Shown: positions 7,053-12,184 of the stretch, in pieces | How positions within the stretch are numbered: the stretch's first letter is position 1 | How the letters are laid out: every line of letters begins with the position of its first letter | From: DATHYU01 sp033722675 | GTDB lineage: Bacteria > Actinomycetota > Acidimicrobiia > Spongiisociales > UBA11373 | Length of the DNA: 19,104 nucleotides | Reading direction: 5' to 3' | Assembly (NCBI GenBank): GCA_033722675.1 | Contig: JAWVYO010000044.1 | Span: 1 to 19,104 of the forward strand | Program-made: the position numbers and the translations under genes | Notes under the pieces: model-generated | The model's input: the letters and a program-made list of their open reading frames with translations, nothing else | The model's database searches: none | Told to the model about the DNA's origin: nothing

Positions 7053-7304
7053 TCAGCCCGAGGGGTGGTGCTCCTGCTCCCAGGGTCGAGCCCAGGGCGT
7101 CTTCGAGAACTGGGGTGGACGCTCCCACATGAGGTCGTAGGCGCCGATGACGGCGCGCATCCCTCCGAAGAGGAGGATCGCTGCGCCGAGCTTGCCCCAC
7201 TTCACGCCGAAGACGAGCCACATCGCGCCGTACCACATGGAGAGGATCCCTCCGAGGATGAGGGAGAACACGACGACGGCCTTGATGGCCTTGCGAAGAC
7301 GCAC
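7053..7304 (-). CDS. small two-helix membrane protein, unknown function
   Basis: An 83-residue protein I do not recognise. A basic N-terminus (VRLRKAIK) is followed by two hydrophobic helices (about 8-33 and 37-55) with a short GVKWGK turn, then a polar, Trp/Pro-rich tail (WERPPQFSKTPWARPWEQEHH). The start is taken as GTG at 7304 because a minus-strand TACGCT -10 box (7316-7311) puts the transcript start there, implying a leaderless mRNA. The reading frame stays open upstream across the divergent GNAT gene, but that part lacks sense. It precedes the adenylate cyclase gene by 36 bp and is probably co-transcribed with it; whether the two proteins interact is unknown. Confidence 0.6.
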   Translation of the reverse strand: MRLRKAIKAVVVFSLILGGILSMWYGAMWLVFGVKWGKLGAAILLFGGMRAVIGAYDLMWERPPQFSKTPWARPWEQEHHPSG

Positions 7305-7309
7305 GCGGC

Positions 7310-7316
7310 TAGCGTA
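7310..7316. promoter_or_regulatory. overlapping divergent -10 boxes (membrane protein / GNAT gene)
   Basis: The seven bases TAGCGTA contain TAGCGT on the plus strand (7310-7315) and TACGCT on the minus strand (7316-7311), sharing five positions. They sit in a 34-bp gap between start codons 7304 (minus) and 7339 (plus). Expected starts are at about 7304 on the minus strand (leaderless) and about 7322 on the plus strand (17-base leader). Confidence 0.45.
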
Positions 7317-7338
7317 CGCCGACCGCCCACCTTGCACC

Positions 7339-8319
7339 GTGACCGACCCCGCCCTCCCCGATCTCGCCGATGCCGTCTGGCGGCCGCTGACGCCCGACGA
7401 CGCCGAGGCGCTCGCCGGTCTCACGGCCCGGATCCACGCCGCCGAACGGCTGACCGATCCGGCAGGCCCCGACCTGATCCGCTGGTTCCTCGGACTGCCG
7501 TCGATCGACCTCGGCGAAGGCACCATCGGCGCCTTCGACTCGTCGGGGACCGTCCTGGCCGACGCCCAGGTGCTCGTCCGAGGCGAGGGGGAGCACCGCC
7601 GGGCGGTGCTCTTCGTACAGGCCGATCCCGCGCATCTCGAGGCCGAGGCGCCCCTCCTCGCCTGGGCGGAGACCCGGGCGCGCCGGATGCTCGGCGACGG
7701 CCCCGTCGACGGTGACCGCGCCCTCCGGGTGATCGCCGAGGAACATCGTCACCGGTGGCGGCGGGTCGTCCAGGACGCCGGGTTCGAGCCGGTCCGGTCC
7801 TTCGTCACGATGCGCCGTTCCCTCACCGGTGGGCTCCCACCGATCCCCCCGACCCCTGCGGGGATCCAGATCGTGCCCTGGTCCGACGACGTCGATCCCG
7901 CCGTCAGGCGCACCTCGAACGCCTCGTTCTCCGACCACTGGGGGGCTGCGTCGATGACCTGGGAGGAATGGCGCGCCCACTACGCCGACGACGAGGAGGG
8001 ATTCCTCCCCGAGCACTCCTACGTGGCCCTCGCCGGCGGCGAGGCGGCCGCCTTCGTGCTCGGAGAGCGGGACCCCGAAGCCGACGAGCGCCACGGCCAC
8101 CGGGAGTTCTGGGTCGGTCGATTGGGCACGCTCGCCGCGTGGCGACGGATGGGCCTGGGAGCGGCGCTCCTCGCGCGCGCCCTGCACTCGGCGGCGGATG
8201 CCGGATTCGACCGCGCCGCCCTGTCCGTGGACGAGTCGAGCCGCACCAACGCCACCGCCCTCTACGACCGCGCCGGCTTCGAGATCACCGACCGGGAGAT
8301 CCACCACACGAAGTCGTGA
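7339..8319 (+). CDS. GNAT-family N-acetyltransferase with two GNAT-like halves
   Basis: A 326-residue protein beginning at GTG 7339. The C-terminal half is a clear GNAT domain: the acetyl-CoA loop R269-R-M-G-L-G274, then ALLARALHSAADAGFDRAALSVD and the closing NATALYDRAGFEI, a standard GNAT end. The N-terminal half (about 10-155) has a GNAT-like layout ending in RVVQDAGFEPVRSFVTMRR, but its acetyl-CoA loop is not recognisable, so it is probably a degenerate copy. The length and two-part build recall mycothiol synthase (MshD), but I see nothing specific enough to claim that, and SFSDHWG points to a broader actinobacterial group. The substrate is unknown. Its stop abuts the stop of the convergent VOC gene (TGATCA, 8317-8322). 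Confidence 0.8.
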   Translation: MTDPALPDLADAVWRPLTPDDAEALAGLTARIHAAERLTDPAGPDLIRWFLGLPSIDLGEGTIGAFDSSGTVLADAQVLVRGEGEHRRAVLFVQADPAHLEAEAPLLAWAETRARRMLGDGPVDGDRALRVIAEEHRHRWRRVVQDAGFEPVRSFVTMRRSLTGGLPPIPPTPAGIQIVPWSDDVDPAVRRTSNASFSDHWGAASMTWEEWRAHYADDEEGFLPEHSYVALAGGEAAAFVLGERDPEADERHGHREFWVGRLGTLAAWRRMGLGAALLARALHSAADAGFDRAALSVDESSRTNATALYDRAGFEITDREIHHTKS

Positions 8320-8688
8320 TCAGGCCGGCCGGTACGTGCCGATCGTCCAGAGGTTGCCGCCGGGATCGCGGACCGTGAACTCCCGGGAGCCGTAGTCCTG
8401 GTCGGTGGGCGCCATGACGATCTCCGCTCCGGCGGCGGCGGCGCGGTCGTGGAGGGCGTCGGGATCGTCGTCGACGAGGTAGGTCCAGGCCGGGCCGCCG
8501 AAGGACTCGCCGTTCGACTCCCCGAGCATCAACTCGCTCGTGCCGAATCGGAGCTGGGCGTGCGCCACGCTGCCGTCGTCGGCCTCGAAGAGGGCGGTCA
8601 CCTCGAAGCCGAGACAGGCCTCGAGCCAGGCGATCGCCCCGCGGGCGCTCCGGTACCGCAGCGTCACGAAGATCGTCTGATCGCTCAC
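8320..8688 (-). CDS. VOC-superfamily (glyoxalase/bleomycin-resistance-like) protein
   Basis: A 122-residue single-unit VOC protein with two beta-alpha-beta-beta-beta modules. The first is seen in VTLRYRSARGAIAWLEACLGFEV and the second in the closing YGSREFTVRDPGGNLWTIGTY. The gene starts at GTG 8688, preceded by a GGGAGGA ribosome-binding site. Members of this superfamily include metal-dependent lyases, dioxygenases and antibiotic-binding proteins; the substrate cannot be read from the sequence. It is divergent from leuB with overlapping -10 boxes, and convergent with the GNAT gene with no spacer. Confidence 0.8.
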   Translation of the reverse strand: MSDQTIFVTLRYRSARGAIAWLEACLGFEVTALFEADDGSVAHAQLRFGTSELMLGESNGESFGGPAWTYLVDDDPDALHDRAAAAGAEIVMAPTDQDYGSREFTVRDPGGNLWTIGTYRPA

Positions 8689-8720
8689 CCGTCCTCCCGT
8701 CGTGCGATCGACCGGCGACC

Positions 8721-8730
8721 AACCTATCGT
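8721..8730. promoter_or_regulatory. overlapping divergent -10 boxes (VOC gene / leuB)
   Basis: AACCTATCGT holds TATCGT on the plus strand (8725-8730) and TAGGTT on the minus strand (8726-8721), sharing two bases. Expected leaders are about 25 bases to the leuB ATG (8762) and about 26 bases to the VOC GTG (8688), each including its ribosome-binding site. The layout is symmetrical around the motif. Confidence 0.4.
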
Positions 8731-8761
8731 GCCCCGCCCAGGCCTGGAAAGGACCCGACCC

Positions 8762-9790
8762 ATGGCGCACCGCATCGCCGTCGTCGCCGGCGACGGCGTC
8801 GGCCCCGAGGTGATCGAGCAGGCGCTCGCCGTCGCGGCGGCCGCCGGCGCCGATCTCGACACGGCCGCGTACGACCTCGGCGCCGACCGCTACGTGTCCA
8901 CCGGCGAGGTGCTCCCCGACGCCGTGCTCGACGAGCTGGGCGACCACGACGCCATCCTCCTCGGAGCGGTCGGCGACCCCCGCGTGCCCCCCGGCGTCCT
9001 CGAACGGGGCCTGTTGCTGCGCATCCGCTTCGCCTTCGACCAGTACGTGAATCTGCGTCCGGTGCGCCTGTATCCGGGCGTGCCGACGCCGATCGCCGGC
9101 CTCACGCCGGACCGCTGCGACATGGTGATCGTCCGGGAGAACACCGAGGGGCTCTATGTGGGCGCCGGGGGGTCGATGCGGACCGGCACGCCGGCGGAGG
9201 TGGCCACCCAGGAGTCGCTCAACACGCGGTTCGGCGTCGAGCGCATCGTCCGCCACGCCGCCGCCGTCGCGGCCGAACGCTCCGGGACCCTCACCCTCGT
9301 CCACAAGACGAACGTGCTCGAGCACGCCGGCGGCCTCTGGATGCGCACGGCCACCGAGGTCGCCGCCGAGACCGGGGTGGACCTCGACTATCTCCACGTC
9401 GACGCCGCATGCCTGCATCTCGTGGAACGGCCCGAGATCTTCGACGTGGCGGTCACCGACAACCTGTTCGGCGACATCGTCACCGACCTGGGCGCCGCGG
9501 TGCAGGGCGGGATGGGGTTCGCCGCCAGCGGCAACATCGACCCCGAACGCCGCCATCCCTCCATGTTCGAGCCGGTCCACGGCTCCGCACCCGACATCGC
9601 CGGCACCGGCCGGGCCAATCCGGCGGCGGCGATCCTCTCGGTGGCGATGATGCTCCGCCACCTCGGTGACGCCGCGGCGGATCGCATCGAGCACGCCTTC
9701 GAGGTCGCGGCGCCCGGCATCGACTGGGCGGACGCCGACACCGCCGCCGTGGGGGCCGCCGTGGCCCGGGCTGCCTCCGACGACCGCTGA
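8762..9790 (+). CDS. leuB: 3-isopropylmalate dehydrogenase
   Basis: A 342-residue member of the decarboxylating beta-hydroxyacid dehydrogenase family. It oxidises 3-isopropylmalate with NAD to the keto acid precursor of leucine. The ERGLLLRIR segment (81-89) is the leucine-side-chain recognition region that separates LeuB from isocitrate and tartrate dehydrogenases. The catalytic set matches the E. coli enzyme in spacing: R89, R99, R125, Y132, K182, D214, D238 and D242. The NAD-binding loop EPVHGSAPDIAG (270-281) is intact. A GGAAAGGA ribosome-binding site precedes the ATG. ilvC follows after 34 bp, so two branched-chain amino acid genes lie together. Confidence 0.9.
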   Translation: MAHRIAVVAGDGVGPEVIEQALAVAAAAGADLDTAAYDLGADRYVSTGEVLPDAVLDELGDHDAILLGAVGDPRVPPGVLERGLLLRIRFAFDQYVNLRPVRLYPGVPTPIAGLTPDRCDMVIVRENTEGLYVGAGGSMRTGTPAEVATQESLNTRFGVERIVRHAAAVAAERSGTLTLVHKTNVLEHAGGLWMRTATEVAAETGVDLDYLHVDAACLHLVERPEIFDVAVTDNLFGDIVTDLGAAVQGGMGFAASGNIDPERRHPSMFEPVHGSAPDIAGTGRANPAAAILSVAMMLRHLGDAAADRIEHAFEVAAPGIDWADADTAAVGAAVARAASDDR

Positions 9791-9791
9791 C

Positions 9792-9797
9792 TACGCT
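9792..9797 (+). promoter_or_regulatory. possible -10 box for ilvC
   Basis: TACGCT directly after the leuB stop. A start near 9804 would give a 21-base leader with the AGGAG ribosome-binding site before the GTG at 9825. ilvC may also be read through from leuB, so this could be an internal promoter. Confidence 0.3.
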
Positions 9798-9824
9798 CGC
9801 GGTCTCTCGACCGCAGGAGCAGCC

Positions 9825-10835
9825 GTGGCCACCATCTTCTACGAGTCCGACACGGATCCGTCGATCATCGCCGGGCGCAGCGTCGCCGTCATCGGCTTCG
9901 GCAGCCAGGGCCACGCCCACGCCCTGAACCTGTACGACTCGGGGGTGCCGGTGACCGTCGGACTGCGGGAGGGATCCTCGAGCCGCCGCCGCGCCGAGGA
10001 GGCCGGTCTCACCGTCACGACGCCGTCGGAGGCCGCCCGCGACGCCGACGTCGTGATGCTCCTCGTGCCCGACCAGCACATGGCGGCGCTCTACGAGGCC
10101 GAGATCGCCCCGCACCTGGAGTCCGGTGACGTGCTGCTCTTCGCCCACGGCTTCAACATCCATTTCGGAGCCGTGACACCCCCCGAGGACGTCGACGTGG
10201 CGATGGTGGCCCCCAAGGGACCCGGGCACCTGGTTCGGCGCACCTACGTGGAGGGCAGTGGCGTGCCCACCCTCGTCGCGGTCCACCAGGACGTGAGCGG
10301 CTCGGCGAAGGACGTGGCCCTCTCCTACGCCTGGGGCATCGGCGGCGCCCGGGCCGGCGTCCTCGAGACGACGTTCGAGGAGGAGACCGAGACCGACCTG
10401 TTCGGGGAGCAGGTGATCCTCTGCGGCGGCGTCTCCGAGCTCATCAAGGCCTCCTTCGAGACGCTCGTGGGCGCCGGCTACCAGCCCGAGTCGGCCTACT
10501 TCGAGACGCTCCACGAGCTGAAACTCATCGTCGACCTCCTCTACGAGGGCGGGCTGTCGTGGATGCGGTACTCGATCTCCGACACCGCCGAGTTCGGCGA
10601 CTACACCCGGGGGCCGCGCATCGTGACCGACGACACCCGGGCCGAGCTCCAGCGCGTCCTCGGCGAGATCCAGGACGGCTCCTTCGCCCGGGAGTGGCTG
10701 GCCGAGTCGGCCGCCGGCGCCCCGAACCTCCTCGAGCGGCGGGCCGCCGAGCGCGACCATCAGATCGAGCGGGTGGGCGCCCGCCTCCGCACGATGATGC
10801 CCTTCCTCTCCCCGAAGACCCCGAACGGCGACTGA
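9825..10835 (+). CDS. ilvC: ketol-acid reductoisomerase (class I)
   Basis: A 336-residue class I (short) enzyme. It isomerises and reduces acetolactate and acetohydroxybutyrate on the way to valine, isoleucine and leucine. The Rossmann motif GFGSQGHAHALNL (24-36) is followed by GLREGSSSRR, whose Arg and Ser residues fit NADPH rather than NADH use. The active-site residues are visible: H108, K131, D191 and E195 (two-magnesium site), E227, E231 and S252. The start is GTG 9825 with an AGGAG ribosome-binding site. The acetolactate synthase genes usually beside ilvC are not in this window. A YdeI-like gene follows after 21 bp. Confidence 0.93.
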   Translation: MATIFYESDTDPSIIAGRSVAVIGFGSQGHAHALNLYDSGVPVTVGLREGSSSRRRAEEAGLTVTTPSEAARDADVVMLLVPDQHMAALYEAEIAPHLESGDVLLFAHGFNIHFGAVTPPEDVDVAMVAPKGPGHLVRRTYVEGSGVPTLVAVHQDVSGSAKDVALSYAWGIGGARAGVLETTFEEETETDLFGEQVILCGGVSELIKASFETLVGAGYQPESAYFETLHELKLIVDLLYEGGLSWMRYSISDTAEFGDYTRGPRIVTDDTRAELQRVLGEIQDGSFAREWLAESAAGAPNLLERRAAERDHQIERVGARLRTMMPFLSPKTPNGD

Positions 10836-10856
10836 CCCGAAACCGAAGGAGATCTC

Positions 10857-11312
10857 GTGTCGACCGTCACCTTCTCGACGTCGATCGAGCAGTTCGGCAC
10901 CAACACCGGCATCCCGATCCCCGACGACGCGCTCGATGCACTCGGCGCAGGGCGGCGACCGGCGGTCGTCGCCGACATCGACGGCTACAGGGTCAGGGCG
11001 ACGCTCGGATCGATGGGCGGCCGGGCCATGCTGTCGTTCAGCGCGGCCCACCGCGCCGCATCGGGATTCGACGGCGGGCGTGACGTGACCGTGACACTGG
11101 CGGTCGACACCGAGCCCAACACCCCCGAGATCCCTCCCGATCTGGCCTCGGAGCTGTCGGCGCATCCCGACGCCCGCGCCTTCTTCGAGGCGCTGGCCCC
11201 CAGCTACCAGCGCAACTTCGTCGAGCGGATCGAGGACGCCAAGACCGCGGAGACGCGCGCACGCCGCGTCGCCGCGACCCTCCAGAAGCTCCAGGCCGGC
11301 GAGAAGCGCTGA
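10857..11312 (+). CDS. DUF1905 + YdeI/OmdA-like protein
   Basis: A 151-residue protein with two small domains. Residues about 3-85 match the DUF1905 style: an N-terminal FSTSIEQFG strand, NTGIPIPDDALDALGAGRRPAVV, and the closing GGRAMLSFSAAHR. Residues about 95-147 match the YdeI/OmpD-associated helical repeat: EIPPDLASELSAHPDARAFFEALAPSYQRNFVERIEDAKTAETRARRV. The family is often annotated as bacteriocin-protection or stress-related, with no settled biochemical role. The start is GTG 10857 with a strong GAAGGAG ribosome-binding site. It sits 21 bp after ilvC and is probably co-transcribed, although no link to branched-chain synthesis is known. Confidence 0.75.
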   Translation: MSTVTFSTSIEQFGTNTGIPIPDDALDALGAGRRPAVVADIDGYRVRATLGSMGGRAMLSFSAAHRAASGFDGGRDVTVTLAVDTEPNTPEIPPDLASELSAHPDARAFFEALAPSYQRNFVERIEDAKTAETRARRVAATLQKLQAGEKR

Positions 11313-11315
11313 GGT

Positions 11316-11341
11316 CGGACCGGAGGCGCCCGGCCGGTCCG
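11316..11341. terminator. hairpin between convergent YdeI-like and ABC genes
   Basis: CGGACCGG (11316-11323) and CCGGTCCG (11334-11341) form an 8-bp stem with a 10-base loop. It fills the 41-bp gap between the two convergent stop codons, so it can serve both strands. No T-run follows. Confidence 0.5.
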
Positions 11342-11353
11342 GTCACCGGCCGG

Positions 11354-12151
11354 TCAGCCCCGGGCGTGCCAGCGGCCGTCGGAGCGTTCCAGGCGAACGT
11401 CGACCCCGAAGGTGGAGGCGAGCGCCGACGCCGTGAGGGTCTCCTCGATCGGCCCGGTGGCGACCACGGTGCCGTCGGCGAGGAGCACGATGTGGTCGAA
11501 GCCGGGCGGGATCTCCTCGACGTGGTGGGTGACGAGGACGATGGCGGGGCCGTCGGGGTCGGCGGCCAGGCCCGACAGCGATGCCACGAGCCGCTCGCGG
11601 GCGCCGAGATCGAGCCCCGTCGTGGCCTCGTCGAGCAACAGGATCGCCGGGTCGGTGACGAGGCTGCGGGCGATCATGACGCGGGCCCGCTCGCCGGCCG
11701 ACAGCGTGCCGAAGGAGCGGTCGGCGAGGTGGGAGGCGTCGAGGCGGGCGAGGCGGTCCCGGGCCCGATCCCAGTCGGCGGGCTCGTAGTCGTGCCACCG
11801 GCTGTCGACGAAGGCGGCGTGCTTGCCCGTGACGACGATCTCGAGCGCCGGGAGGTCGAGGTGCACGAGCTGCAGGGGCCCGGTCCCGGCGTATCCGATG
11901 AGGCGACGAAGCTCGCGGACGTCGACCCGGCCCCGCTCGCGTCCGAGGATGCGCACCGTCCCCCGGGAGGGAGCCAGGTAGGTGGAGGCCACCTGAAGCA
12001 TCGTCGTCTTGCCGGCGCCGTTCGGTCCGAGGACCACCCAGTGTTCGCCGGCGTGCGCCGACCACGTGAGCTCCCGAACGAGCGGACGGCCCTCGCGGAC
12101 CACGGTGACGCCCTCGAGACCGATGACCTCGTCGCCGTCGGGTACCGTCAT
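11354..12151 (-). CDS. stand-alone ABC transporter-type ATPase
   Basis: A 265-residue ATP-binding-cassette protein. Walker A GPNGAGKTT (42-50), signature LSAGE (150-154), Walker B ILLLDEA (170-176), D-loop TTGLD and switch histidine H209 are all present. The position that normally holds the Q-loop glutamine reads IGYAGTGPL (85-93), so the canonical Gln is displaced. That is seen in the YlmA/ModF-like group of ABC proteins without their own permease. No membrane partner gene lies nearby, so either the partner is elsewhere or the protein is not a transporter part. ATG 12151 lies inside an inverted repeat shared with the divergent ppdK gene, and the mRNA may be leaderless. Confidence 0.82.
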   Translation of the reverse strand: MTVPDGDEVIGLEGVTVVREGRPLVRELTWSAHAGEHWVVLGPNGAGKTTMLQVASTYLAPSRGTVRILGRERGRVDVRELRRLIGYAGTGPLQLVHLDLPALEIVVTGKHAAFVDSRWHDYEPADWDRARDRLARLDASHLADRSFGTLSAGERARVMIARSLVTDPAILLLDEATTGLDLGARERLVASLSGLAADPDGPAIVLVTHHVEEIPPGFDHIVLLADGTVVATGPIEETLTASALASTFGVDVRLERSDGRWHARG

Positions 12152-12166
12152 GGCAGCAGACGGTAC
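12142..12166. promoter_or_regulatory. inverted repeat with facing -10 boxes (ABC gene / ppdK)
   Basis: GTACCGTC (12142-12149) and GACGGTAC (12159-12166) are perfect inverted copies with a 9-base spacer. Each arm contains TACCGT, one on each strand, so the two -10 boxes point toward each other. The plus one would start transcription near 12155, giving ppdK a 30-base leader. The minus one would start at about 12151-12152, at the ATG of the ABC gene. The repeat may instead, or also, be an operator for a dimeric regulator. Confidence 0.45.
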
Positions 12167-12184
12167 ATCGGGGAGGCTTCGGGC

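Noticed and set aside
7339..8319. Mycothiol synthase (MshD) for the two-half GNAT protein
   Set aside because: Length and two-part build fit, but the N-terminal half lacks a recognisable acetyl-CoA loop and I see no MshD-specific motif, so only the family name is kept.
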